Assembly: GCF_014839805.1 (NCBI RefSeq)
Contig: NC_051123.1
Span: forward strand, 11,390,727 to 11,454,726
Direction of reading: 5' to 3'
Length of the DNA: 64,000 nucleotides
Origin: Manduca sexta
Lineage: Eukaryota; Arthropoda; Insecta; Lepidoptera; Sphingidae
Within the stretch, counting starts at the first letter, position 1. Every line of letters starts with the position of its first letter. Both the position numbers and the translations under genes were made by a program. Positions 22,599 through 33,564 of this stretch are shown piece after piece. The notes under the pieces are model-generated. The model was not told the DNA's origin, searched no databases, and worked only from the letters and a program-made list of their open reading frames with translations.

Positions 22599-23406
22599 CC
22601 GCTTTCCCGTTTATTGTGAAAACTTTCTTCGACACACACGTAACTCATGAAATTCATAGAAGTTTTATTATAATTAATTTATGTAATATTTATTCAGCGT
22701 CTTTTTACGTAATACGTATAGTTCATTGATGAAATTTTAATTGTCTCACACGACGACATCTGGCGAGCTTAGAATTATTGGCCACTCGTTAAAAATCATT
22801 TTAAGGCCCTATATAAAATGTTAAAATATAATTAGTGTATTTAGCGTTTTTACTTATACGTATATTTCATTGGTGAAATTTTAATTATCCCACACGACTA
22901 AAACGTAGTGATTATATTCCTCTTTGCACACGACGGATTCCCACGCGACATCTGGCGAGATTCAGAATTCAAAGGCCCTTCGTTTTAAATTATGTCACGG
23001 CCCTATATAAATGTCAATTAAAAAAAATATAATTCTTTGCCAGGAAGAGCCCTCTCATTTTGGTGCCGACTGTCGCTGTAGCGGTTTTTAAAACTGTTTT
23101 CTATACTGGAATATGCTTTCAATTCTTAGTCTGTGACAATTTGTACTGTGAATACTCTTTCATCCTTACGCTTTCCAGAAGTTCGGGTTGACTGATTGAT
23201 AACTTCATCTCGATTGAGATGAGCGAGGCCGAGCGCTGGTCCATTCCTACCTTCGTATTTAACTTTCATAGTTACAGTAAAACAGTCAGTCAGTCACAGT
23301 AATATTTTGCCATACAAAAAAATGGATGAATTAATTTATTTTTAAAAAAATAAACTTCAGGGAAAATGGAATAAAGAAAAGAAAATAACGTGAGAAACGA
23401 CGCGAC

Positions 23407-23479
23407 GTCACGTTTGAACTTCGTGCCAAACACTAGGAGTCCATAAGTCTGCAGCGTTGTGCATTGTCACAGATTGAAC
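23407..23479 (+). repeat. Array element F23407 (right arm)
   Basis: Mirror of R21679: GTCACGTTTGAAC, CACTAGGAGTCCATAAG, GTCACAGATTGA. Confidence 0.7.
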
Positions 23480-24110
23480 ATTAGTGCAAGGAAAGGACAT
23501 GTTGCACTAATTTCAGTAGCACGGGGAGTTACTTGTAATACTTTTAAGCTGTGTGATTTGAATGTTACCCCAGGGTGCCTGCCGCCTGATTGAAAAAAAA
23601 GAAAGACCCTTAATATGGCTTTGAAATCATATTTATATTTTTTTTTAACAATAGAGCGCTAGCAAGGGAATTTTTTTCGTCTAGTTAGAAGTTGACATGA
23701 ATGCCAGTAACATGTATGTTTTAATGTTTTTCTTCACTACATAGTATAAAACAAAGTCACTTTCTCTGTCCCTATGTCCCTTTGTTTGCTTAAATCTTTA
23801 AACTACGCAACGGATTTTGATGCGGTTTTAATAGATAGAGTGATTCAAGAGGAAGGTTTATATGTATAATAACATCCATTAAATAGTGGAGAAATACTGT
23901 TATTTTGTTATGTTATACCCGTGCGAAGCCAGAGCGGGCCACTATGTTTTTATATACAATGTTCACAGTTTTTATGTAGTGTAATTAGTATCAGCAATGC
24001 ACCCGTGCGAAGCCGGGGCGGGTCGCTAGTAGCTTATAAATCCATACTATTATAAAAACAAGTCCCAGGAGTCTCTGACGCTGCATATTGTTAAAAAATT
24101 GTAATCTATA

Positions 24111-24183
24111 GCAGTCGTGGTTGAGTGATTAAGACATCTGGATCCAAGTCAGAATTTCCTCTGGGAGCGTAGGTATCTAAGTA
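24111..24183 (+). pseudogene. tRNA-Ser remnant, right arm
   Basis: GCAGTCGTGGTTGAGTGATT at the 5' end and CCTCTGGGAGCGTAGGT near the 3' end; the sequence then diverges where the T-loop should be. A related upstream base context (CTATAGCAGTCG versus CGATAGCAGTCG at 30131) hints that the tRNA belongs to a dispersed repeat. Confidence 0.6.
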
Positions 24184-25033
24184 TGCTCTGCGTATGCTCA
24201 TTAACAAGTAAACTGAGGCAGTAACGCTCCGTGAATTTTTGAAAACACTAGCGCTGTGTGTAACCTGAAATGATTTTGATCAAAGTAAGATATGAAGGAG
24301 TTTGAAGTAAAATTGGAAATATTAATTGTCCACTTCCCTCCATAATAAAGCGAGAAACAAAATAATGAACTAAGGAGGCGATTTAACCTCAAGGATAGGG
24401 ACGTTTACAACTAGATAAGCTAGTTATAAAGCACCACGGATAAAATTAAAAGAAAAGGTCCTATCACATGAGCTGTTAGATTTGATTACAATAGGCATGC
24501 CAAAAGGCCGGAGAGCACGGAAATTCCGTTTAGTATCAGGCAAGAGATAGTACAAAGCCGTGAAAAAGAAATTGCAACAATGGAAAATTTTTCATTGTGT
24601 CTGACTAGCACAGTGACTTACGACGGTATGTGTCTCCAGATTACTTGTTACTTGCTAGACATGGTCCCAGTTATCAGAGGATAGAGTGGCCACATTCATT
24701 ATGTAGTAGGTAATCTTCGTCTATAAATTATAGAGAAAAGACCAGAGGATTAGACTTTATCTTTGACTCTTTATCGATCTCAACTTGTAGTGGGTTTTCA
24801 GCTTGACGTTTTCTACGTCGACCTCAGTTCTAAATAAAATTAACATGAATTAACCAAAATTTTAAGAATAAAAACACCTAATAAAATAATTTAGAAAGAT
24901 ATTTTCATATACATGGTGGACATTTTCACTTATCACACAGAGTAAATAAAAAATAAAATTTAGAATCTTTGATGGCAACAATTATGAATAAAGAAAATTA
25001 CGGATGCAATGAAAAAAACAGTTCTGACAGCTG

Positions 25034-25404
25034 AACACGTGCAAACTGAATTTTAATACCAGGTGACCATAACGTAGCAATGGCATACGCTGTTACAGTT
25101 TAAATATCGGAACAGCATAAATGTAGCGCCACATTCAGATTGTGAACGAAACGTATACAGTTTCTTTACTCTGTGTTGTTGGTTTCAGGAAACTGTAGTG
25201 CGCCTGCGTCATAAATATACGCCCCTTCTCACACCTTCGCTTTTCAGTAAATAGCTTGATACCACAGGTTAGGAACATAACATTCCATTTGAGTCTGTTC
25301 TTGTGTACTGGCTAGTCAGTATGAAACCGCCCAATCTGTGACACTACAAACTCATGTACTTCTTCATGCTCCCCTGGTATCGATTGTTATGTTGCACGTG
25401 TTAC
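25034..25404 (+). repeat. Complete array unit (F25034, core 25200, R25332)
   Basis: Mirror of 19748-20119. F25034: ACACGTGCAAACTG, AATACCAGGTGACCATAA, TGTTACAGTTTAAAT; core GCGCCTGCGT at 25200-25209 then CATAAATATACGCCCC; R25332: CAATCTGTGACACTAC, TTCATGCTCCCCTGGTATCG, TGCACGTGTTACGCC. Confidence 0.75.
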
Positions 25405-25617
25405 GCCGCCTTCCCGTATTCAGACTGTTTCCGTACATAATAAATAAAAAACCCCTATGACTAATTTGGCCACCTTTCCCACGCGACATCGTAAGACTTT
25501 TTATATTAGCCCTCACCTCAGAACAATGACAAGCATAGAAGTAACACTATGACATTTGAGCGTACTCTGTCTTAGACAGCAAGAAATTTAATTGTGTTGC
25601 GATCCCTTCTGACATCT

Positions 25618-25964
25618 TATCGATATCGATAAATGCTTTGTCTATCGGCTATGGTAAATTCACAGACCTGCTAAAATAAACACTTTTCGGTCAGTCAACT
25701 ACAAGCCGTTGCAAATTGCTATTTTAGATAGAGGCTAAAAAAGATATCAAAACCCTGATTTGGTATTCAAGTACCAAAACATCACTACAACATACCAATA
25801 TCATTCACACAAAAATGGTCTAGCATTTAGATTATTAAATTAAGAAAATGTTAGAAATTTCGGAAGGAATGGAAACCGCTGTAACAAACAAGAAATCGGC
25901 CGGAATTTCGTCTAGGAGAAAGCCAGTACGCAGTAAGGGATTAAAAGATACCCAAGAGGTGTGA
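25618..25964 (+). promoter_or_regulatory. Candidate promoter and first coding exon, unknown gene
   Basis: A double DRE-like site TATCGATATCGATA (25618-25631) lies about 60 bp before an arthropod-initiator-like TCAGTC (25691-25696). At 25848 an ATG opens 38 codons to TGA (25962-25964). The peptide begins MLEISEGMETAVTNKKSAG, then is very basic (SSRRKPVRSKGLK). A possible donor GT at 25959 would make it a first exon. I do not recognise it. It overlaps the leftward path of the THAP remnant, on the other strand. It could be a real gene start or chance. Confidence 0.3.
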
Positions 25965-26044
25965 TTTGACAAAAGCTACTAAAATGGGACAGTAAAATTA
26001 AAACACACCGGTATCATTCATGTCACATATGTTTGATAACTTAT

Positions 26045-26609
26045 TTCAATGTTAATAAAACTTTGTCGAAATGCTAAGAGCAAACACGGTGCTGTTTTTT
26101 CAATGCCAATTGGGACGAGCTATGGAAACGATCCATTTTTGCCTCATAGCATCATCTGTAGGGAATCTGCAATGAAACACATTGTATGAAACACACTATG
26201 AAAATCAGATAGTTTCCTCGATCCCAGCCTTCGCGCACGGTTTCCAAGTGGCTTTTACCACTACACCACCATACATTGAAAGTAAAAGGCAATTTATTCA
26301 AAATAGTAAACTACAATATACTAACATCTATGTTATCGACAGAATATGCAGCACAACACTATTGACCACGACTACGTAAATTGGTAAAAATGAAAAATAC
26401 TTAATAATGACTGGATCGAATGGCCAACAGCAGATTATAATATGACTACAGCATAATAAAGTATAATTAATAACACTTTTTGCACTTATATACAGGGTTT
26501 AAGCAAATATATTCGATTTTTTGTTTACTCACCGATGGAAGCTGATGATTTCAGTTTCATTTTCTTTACGAGAAGAATGAGATTTACACCCCACAATAAC
26601 GCAGGCCAT
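26045..26609 (-). pseudogene. THAP zinc-finger gene remnant (two exons, broken)
   Basis: Exon 1 (26609-26533) starts MACVIVGCKSHSSRK and ends SFH plus two bases before a perfect GTGAGT donor. Exon 2 begins at 26166 after TTCATTGCAG; the phase joins to give R then FPTDDAMRQKWIVSIARPNW. This is the THAP pattern: C-x4-C near the N-terminus, SFHRFP, a KW..., then NW. After the NW a one-base shift is needed to continue with KKQHRVCS, an in-frame TAG, and HFDKVLL, where THAP proteins have the CS.HF pair. Two lesions therefore break the C2CH domain. THAP domains occur in host DNA-binding proteins and in P-element transposases; which applies here is unclear. The intron is 366 bp. Confidence 0.6.
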
Positions 26610-27270
26610 TGCTTGTTCCTAGGGCTATATTTTACCGCTTTATCACTGTGTATTTATTAAAATTAACAACAAAAATATTACAAAACATGTAGCCACTTTT
26701 GAAAAGCACGCACTGAAGTATAACATAACTAAATTGTGTGGGCGCGTTTGTGACATTGTTTGGGATTGGCAAGTTGGAACATTTGACATTTTATTTGCTT
26801 TTTAATTTGGCATCATAAAGAGGACCAAAGGTAACCATTTGGTTATTTTAAAGTGTACGCAAGCCGACCTTAGCAACATAATATTTGTCTCGTTCTTTTC
26901 AACGGTTTTGGCCTATTTGAAAAAATAGGATAAGTATATGAGGGTAATTTAGATTCCTTCTATGCTTGTTCTTATTCTGAGGCCCTCACATTATGTCCTC
27001 ATTCACTCTGTGTCAATGAAATAATTTGACACGGGCCAATGATACTACGTCTTGAAAACAATTGCCGCGTATCTTATTTATTTTAAGGATAAATATCAAT
27101 GGAAAAATATTGTATTTTATATTTTTTTCTTTTCAATCTTAACGTCGCCATCTGTAGGTGTTTGCACTTAGGTGCGGCATTACATTTTCTATATTGTCGT
27201 TTGAACGCATTGGAATGGTTAGGACTTCCCACTGAAATGATAAAGCATCTCTGCGTACGGTTAATTTTTT
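26610..27270. other. Non-array gap, nothing identified
   Basis: Together with 25471-26610 this is the longest stretch free of array elements between 12 and 43 kb. No RNA gene, repeat or coding exon was recognised beyond the entries above. Confidence 0.45.
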
Positions 27271-27342
27271 TTAGTCTGTAAAGAATGTGAACTCCTATAT
27301 CCTCATGCATTCCTGGTCCTACGCGTTGACTGACAACGTGAC
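27271..27342 (-). repeat. Array element R27271
   Basis: TAGTCTGTAAAG, CTCATGCATTCCTGGTCC, GACTGACAACGTGAC. Confidence 0.6.
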
Positions 27343-27621
27343 TTTATGCTAAGTGAGTCTGAAGGAGCGTTCGCAATCAATCTGTCTCATTTAAAAAGTG
27401 TAAGAGCGAAAAATGAATAAATATTTGCCACTTTTTGTAGTAGGCAGGACATTTAGAAGACTGAGATTGGAGGAAACCTGTTATTTGTTAAGGGAAGCAG
27501 CTTAATGATAATTTATTTGTGAAGGGGAAATTTCAATAAACAACAAATAATAATATTATGATAGGTTTTGATCAAAAAATTACCCTTGTAGATCTTGACT
27601 CAAAATGGCGCGGTGAGCGAC

Positions 27622-27796
27622 GTCACCTTTGTAACCCCGAGCCGAACACTAGGAGTCCATAAGCTTAAAGTAGTGTGCATTATCACAGATTAAACACTGG
27701 TGCAACGTCACATGGCACTACTCTCAGTACCATAATCCCGCTAATTGTAATATTTCTAAGCTGTGTGATCTGAAGGAGATCCCAGGGCGCCTGCGT
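27622..27796 (+). repeat. Array module: F27622 plus core 27787
   Basis: GTCACCTTTGTAACC, CACTAGGAGTCCATAAG, TCACAGATTAAAC; then core GCGCCTGCGT at 27787-27796 followed by AAGTAATGAGAGAGATG, as in the 17837 module inverted (CTCTCATTACTTATTT). Confidence 0.7.
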
Positions 27797-28473
27797 AAGT
27801 AATGAGAGAGATGTAATATGGCTTACCCTTCAAAAAATCAATGAGGTTGTTGAATAGCCACTTCCTCTAAGTGTTGAATGAAGCGCTAGCAACGCCAACT
27901 GTTGCTGAAACTGCCGGTGCCATGTATGAGTATGGGCTGTACATCACGTCAGTAACATTTACTTCACGGAAAAACGTTTTTAACCGGTTTTGGACAAAAT
28001 AACTAATTATATTGTGTACTCCTTGGCTTGTATTACATAATAATACACATAGGTTAATGTATTGATTTGAAATTTCTCAGATAGATGGCGCTGGTATGGT
28101 ATAGATGGCGCAATAGGCAAGCTAAAGTGGTTTAGGGACTTTGGTAACGAGAAAGGCTTTTCACGTGGGCCAAACCGGCGATTTGATAGCGTAGCACGTA
28201 TTCTCTTCTTTTACCAGCCGGCAATCCCGTTTGGAGTTTCAATGGTGTCAATGGTATAAGAACAATATACATAAAGAACTTATATGTGGTCGTCGGGTAA
28301 ACACCTATCTATCTCCAATTAATGTAAAAATCCCGCCAAGAGAACAATAATCTACGAATTAATTTAGTTCCTTTAAATTCCATTGTGATCGAATAAAATC
28401 TGGCGCTAGTGTTGTAGTGTTCAGGATTATGGAATCAAGTTTTCTAAATTTGAAATCGAGTGAAACCCAGCTG

Positions 28474-29215
28474 AACACGTGCAAACTGAATTCTAGTACC
28501 AGGAGAGCATGTTGTGAGATGGTATGCACTGCTAAAGAGTGAAGATTAGAGCGGAATTACTCTTGGATCGCTTCCAGAATGTGAACGAAACCCATGAAAT
28601 TTGTCTAATTTGTCTTATGTATTTCAAATGGTGGTAGTGTGCCTGCGTGTTACCTAAATAAGACACGCCCCTTCCTAACTTGGAAATTTCAAAAGCATTT
28701 AATTAATTGTTAAATGTAAAAAGATATCATGAAGAGCTAGAGTTGCTGGCTCTCTCTGTAGAAAACATTTCTAACTCGTACAAGTCAGGTAAGTTTTTGA
28801 AATCTAAAAACTCAAACAAATTTTGTATCTCCACCAAAGTAGTCGAAGTTCACAAAACAACTTTTGACTAAGTAGGTAATATTTAATATGTTCTGCCAAA
28901 AATATAACGACTGGCTCAACGAATTCGATGATTCATTAAATTATATTTCAAAGTCAACATTCCTACAGATCTTTTAGCTCATTAACTAATTAAAAAAACC
29001 GGAAAAAAATATATAAAATTATTAATATATTCATAGTTTTTATCACTATGATACGGTAGTGAAAGCAAAACATTTGCTAATTGTAAGTACTCGCACTCGT
29101 GATCAAACTTTAAGTAAGTTGTGCATCTATCTAATTGCTCACAACTTAATCTGTGGCATGTCAAAACTCATGTGTACTCATGCACCCCTAGTGTTTGTAG
29201 CCACTTTACACGTGT
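28474..29215 (+). repeat. Array unit: F28474, variant core 28639, R29146
   Basis: F28474: CACGTGCAAACTGAATT, GTACCAGGAGAGCATG; variant core GTGCCTGCGT at 28639-28648, then GTTACCTAAATAAGACACG and CCCC. R29146: TTAATCTGTGGCATG, CTCATGCACCCCTAGTGTTT, TACACGTGTC. Confidence 0.65.
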
Positions 29216-29540
29216 CATTCCTTGGTTTAAATCGTTCAGACAGATTTTTCCTGAATTCAGGAGGAGCATGTTCTAGAGACATAATTTCTGCCGGGATTAT
29301 ATTATTCTTGCAACCAAAGATGTAATAATAAAAAAGAATTATAATTTTACGGTGAGATTGTGATAAAAAAAATACTAGATAAGACAATAGAAAATAGCAC
29401 TGCCAACAACGAATAAATCTCAGATAACCTTAAAAACCGAGGAAAAAAACACACAAAACATTATTAGAATAAGAAAAAAAACAATTTAAAACCCTTATAT
29501 ATCCGATTTGCGTGGCCCCTTTCACTTTGATTACAGCATT

Positions 29541-29606
29541 TGAGTAAATTGTACCATTATAGTACCAGGAGAACATTACTGTAAGATCACTGGGACAGGG
29601 TATAAT
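29541..29606 (+). repeat. Degenerate array element F29541
   Basis: AGTACCAGGAGAACATTA and TGGGACAGGGTATAAT are kept; the CACGT end is lost. Downstream TTTCTTTAGGTTGTGTTG and GGCGCCCT match the inner parts of the 25034 unit. Confidence 0.5.
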
Positions 29607-30014
29607 ATATTAGAGCAACATAAATGTAGAGTCGGTTGCAGAATGCAAATTAACTTTTGCTATTTCTTTAGGTTGTGTTGATGGCGCCCTATTGTTGTGC
29701 GTTTGGGTACTACTTTGAGCTATAACTAACTAACTTAACTTAACTTAGTACTATAGTTTACGCATACTATATTTATTTAGTGAGTTGAATTGGACCTTCG
29801 TTTTGTGGAGGCTTCTTTAAAAGGGTGATTGCGACAGCGAATTCTCGTCGTAATGCCTTAGTTTTAAGTCTTAGAAGCACAGCACGAATTAATTAAAACC
29901 TCTCGTTTTGGAGGTCAAGGGCCACTTTGGTTCGCTGAGCCAACAGAGTAAGTAGTAACCTCTGGACAAGCCAGATTCGAGAAAATCGTTTTACAAAAAA
30001 AAAAACAACACTAT

Positions 30015-30080
30015 TTAAGTATTGCCCGACCTGGGACTCGAACATAACACTGTAACCACAGATCATATGCGCTGCCGCTA
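30015..30080 (-). repeat. Possible tRNA-related SINE fragment with B-box-like motif
   Basis: The minus strand reads GTTCGAGTCCCAGGTCGGGC, a B-box-like sequence, followed by a poly(T) run on the same strand. Short and degenerate. Confidence 0.35.
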
Positions 30081-30136
30081 TTCCAAGGAGCAAATAGGAT
30101 TGAACACTGGTTATTAACTTTGCTGCAATACCGATA

Positions 30137-30202
30137 GCAGTCGTGGCCGATTCAAATCAAAGTTCTCTCTGGGAGCGTAGGTTCGAATCCTACCGACTGT
30201 AC
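30137..30202 (+). pseudogene. tRNA-Ser remnant lacking the anticodon arm
   Basis: GCAGTCGTGGCCGA at the 5' end; CTCTGGGAGCGTAGGTTCGA, then ATCCTACCGACTGT, at the 3' end. Acceptor, variable and T-arm are well preserved and would pair, but about 17 nt spanning the D-arm/anticodon region are missing, so it cannot decode. Confidence 0.7.
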
Positions 30203-30479
30203 CAAACAAGATAATAACCAACCTTTTTGGATTTTCTACCCTTCAAATATTCAAAGTTTATCCTATAAGTCACTAATGCAGCTCTTTTAATGCAGGAGGG
30301 CAAACACGTTTTTATAATTTCGAGCGGTATAAAATGGCGATTCTTAGGAAATACTAATGTATTTAACCCGTGACGAATTTCATCAAGTAGAAAGTGCCGG
30401 ACGACTTTATTTTTAAACATATTATGTTTGCGTTTTACGAATTATGAATGAAATTAAATAAAAAAATATCTAAACATAT

Positions 30480-31067
30480 CGACACAAGTTAAGACGATAG
30501 GGTCCTGTGCGATATTTTGGAATAGTGCCATCTCGTGTGCGTACCCATGAGCGGGATATGACCGGGAAGCTACGGTAGACGCTGTTCTTCGGTGCGCGGG
30601 GTGACATCACTAGCGTAAACTGGATAAAAGCAGAGTCCCGCTTTGTTTACCCCATACAAGATAAGTTCTAAATAATTTATGTTAGGCCGCACAAACGAAC
30701 AAGCATGTCACTTGTGATAAATGTTGATGTCTCGAGTACGGAGATCATCAGTGTATCGACCGCGTCTGAATGTTAACTAATAATTAACGTTCTAGTGGGT
30801 TTTCCGTAAGATAAATATTTTGAACACACATATAACGTAGGGTAGATACAAGATTTTGACAAAATTAACGTAATAAGAGGCATTTTACGAGTATCAAACA
30901 AAAAAGTTAAGTTAAAAGTAAAAGTGCAATATTTTAATAATTCATAAAATATTTTACTTTTCATTCATCCGTTTACGTTTATTTTATAAAAAACGCGCGG
31001 TATTGCGAAGTTGAAGTGCAGAACACAATTACTATGACGTTAAATAAATAATACAGTTTTTGAAATT
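30480..31067. other. Intergenic stretch, nothing identified
   Basis: A GC-richer patch at 30500-30660 shows no open frame with family resemblance. The rest is AT-rich. Confidence 0.4.
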
Positions 31068-31243
31068 GAACACGTGTAAACTGATATTTAATACCAGGAA
31101 AGCATACTAGTACTTTGGTTTGCGCTGTCACAGATTGAATATCAGACGAGCATAAGTGTTGCGTCGCTCCAAGAATGTGAACATAACGCATGCAATTTCT
31201 TTAATCTGTTTTGTCACCTCAGGGTTTTGTGGTGCGCCTGCGT
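31068..31243 (+). repeat. Array module: F31068 plus core 31234
   Basis: CACGTGTAAACTGA, AATACCAGGAAAGCATAC, TGTCACAGATTGAAT; core GCGCCTGCGT at 31234-31243 then GATAAATAACACACGGCCCG. It lies only about 255 bp upstream of the first detected CRAL-TRIO exon. No R partner is seen before the gene. Confidence 0.7.
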
Positions 31244-31497
31244 GATAAATAACACACGGCCCGCCTCTTCCTGTCTTCGCTTTTCAGGATGTACCTTATA
31301 TTACAGTCTTAAGCTTACAGTGTAGAAAGATCACATCCAACTCTAGTTTGTTTTGTAATAATGCTTTTACTGAAGCCGTGATATCTATTATGAGTAGGTT
31401 TATTTCTATTTTGACAAGCTCATCACACACCCAATATCTCTAAAGTGGATTCTGCTAAAATTATGTCATGGTTTTATATATCATGCTTTTGTCCTAG

Positions 31498-32493
31498 AGC
31501 GGTGCTCATGACCGTCGACTTATGGCAGTACGAAGAAGGCACGTGGCCAGGGTTCGTGATCATCATTGACTTGGATAAAGTCACGCTGTCGCATATCACC
31601 AGGCTTGACGTACAGACGGTGCAGCAGTTCCTTTATTACCTGCAGGTAATTCAGAAATTGAGTAATTGAGAAATCTTCTAGAAATTTATGACTTTTCTTT
31701 GTATTTATTTAATTAGTAGACCTAATATAATATTAAGGAACAAATCACCGAATTTACAGATTTACTGCCTAAATTGGGCCACCATTTCAGCAGGAATACT
31801 GAATTGTACTTTGTATTTTTTTTTATTTCATATGCACTTATCATTTGCAGGAAGCCATGCTGGTGAAGCTTAAAGGTCTGCACTTCCTCAACGCACCTTC
31901 ATTTATGGATCGTCTGATGATGATCCTGCGGCCGTTCATGAAGAAAGAGCTCCTAGATATGCTGTCCATCCACCAGGTCGGCTCCAAAACCCTGGACAAA
32001 TTCGTGCCAATGGAAGCTTTGCCTAAAGAGGCTGGGGGGCAGTACAAGGATTTCCATACAGCCCAAGGTAATATTATTAAAAGGTATAGACTATTCTTAT
32101 TTTGAAAATGGTTATCATCCTGCACGAATAAAAATTATATATTAAGAATGAATTCAACATAATTAATTGTCTATAATTAGGTGTATACTTAAATGATGCT
32201 AGAATAAAAGTTAAATGTTTTCTTTTAAGTACAAAAGCAACTGAGGAGTATATTTATGTTAATTGTATTGAAAATCCAACTTAATACGACCAATTTCAAA
32301 GTGTTTTTTTTATAATGAAAACTCTTCACTCTTTTCAGCTGACATACTAGCGAAAATAAAAGGCAGTCCCTCATTCTTCGCGGAAGAAAACAAGAAGAGA
32401 GTAAAAGAAACAGTTCGTCCGGGCAAACCGAAGACCATCACCGACATCTTCGGAGGTGTCGAAGGATCCTTTAAGAAATTGGAAATTGATTAA
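31498..32493 (+). CDS. CRAL-TRIO lipid-binding protein, 3' half (three exons)
   Basis: Exons 31498-31645, 31851-32067 and 32339-32493 splice in phase with GT/AG borders and encode 172 residues to a TAA. Exon A has AVLMTVDLWQYEEGTWPG and a VQQFLYYLQ end; exon B has LKGLHFLNAPSFMD, MKKELLDML and VPMEALPKEAGG; exon C ends RPGKPKTITDIFGGVEGSF then KKLEID. These are the lipid-binding CRAL-TRIO core and the characteristic insect C-terminus. Family members (alpha-TTP/clavesin/pinta-like) are cytosolic carriers of hydrophobic ligands. The CRAL-TRIO N-terminal helices and the first half of the core are missing: no matching exons were found upstream among array elements. Either the 5' exons lie beyond the window, with the array in an intron, or the gene is 5'-truncated. 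Exon A begins with one base completing a codon, the same phase as in the paralogue at 47-50 kb. Confidence 0.88.
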
Positions 32494-33493
32494 TTGACTG
32501 TTACATTTGGGTATTTGTAAAATATAAATGTATCCGCCATATTTCGGCTGTGTCTTCTTTTATACAGAAACTAAAAAATTTGTTTTATCAAATTACACAG
32601 CCTGTATAATTGTTTGGGTTAGTTGAAAATTTCCTTCAAAGCTTTCCTATATTTTACTGCTTGTCTATAATGTGAAATTTTAAGGGGTATGATAATATTA
32701 TTCATACTTATCTACTGCACTTATTTTATGTGTAATATTTAGATGATTTTTATAATTATAATAATAAAAAAATTAAGAAATTTCGTAAGTGAGATTAATT
32801 TGAAATAATTTTGATAACGACAGTATGCAATTTTTGACATTTGAATTTTTTTTGTAAAATCTGTATTAAAATATATTTTTATTTAAGTTAAATTTGAAAA
32901 ATACGCAAATGAAGAAGGTATTTTTTTTTGTATTGTTTTAGTTGTTAATTGCTTATTGTTATGTGTAATAAAAAGTGTTACAGTTTTCACGTGTTTGCTT
33001 TAAAACTACGGATTAATTTGGTTGATCATGGGACTCTACACAAGCGACTCCGACTACCTGCTTAGAATCGAGGAAACAAGTATTCAACTATGTATTTAAT
33101 AACCAGCGAATGGCAATATTGACTCAAAAAGAGATCACCTAATGGCTAAACCCCTTTCAAATTTCACATACAAGTATTCCTCACATGTAGCGTCTGTTCA
33201 AGAAAATTCACACAGGTTACATTCTAATTTATAATCTAATAGTGGATTACATAAACTCAAGTATACTGGACTTATGGAAACGTCCGTTCAACACGTTCAA
33301 ATTTGATTAATTCTCGAAAATTGAATGAAAAAATGTAATTTATTTAAAATTGAATTTGATTTAATATTGTAAAATTGTTTTCAAATAACTCCCACACTCG
33401 ACGTAGTTTGTCATGTGGGGGTAATAAGTAAAGATGGAACAGTTTTATCTATATAACGAGAACTATAACAGGACTTGTCTGAGCAGTACTCCA

Positions 33494-33564
33494 TTACAAA
33501 TTTGTGTCTTGCGTTCCTCTTTGTCTTTATGTACTCCTGGTGATTATCGGGAATTGACAACGTG
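33494..33564 (-). repeat. Array element R33494
   Basis: CTTTATGTACTCCTGGTGAT and AATTGACAACGTGGA; the CTGTG block has decayed. It is the first of the GTCACGTTGTCAA-type run that continues to 43.75 kb. 32500-33490 holds the 3' region of the CRAL-TRIO gene and nothing else identified. Confidence 0.55.

Larger units (their letters stand above)
23004..25471 (-). repeat. Right arm of 2.47-kb near-perfect inverted repeat
   Basis: Mirror of 19681-22153; the spacer between the arms is 850 bp. Differences include AGGGCTCTTCC versus AGGAATCTTCC near the inner edge and homopolymer indels. Any transcript through both arms would fold into a 2.4-kb duplex. Confidence 0.9.

Noticed and set aside
20760..24392. 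Identical 63-codon frames in both palindrome arms
   Set aside because: Identity is explained by the inverted repeat. The related copy at 2705-2945 does not keep the frame, so there is no sign of coding selection.
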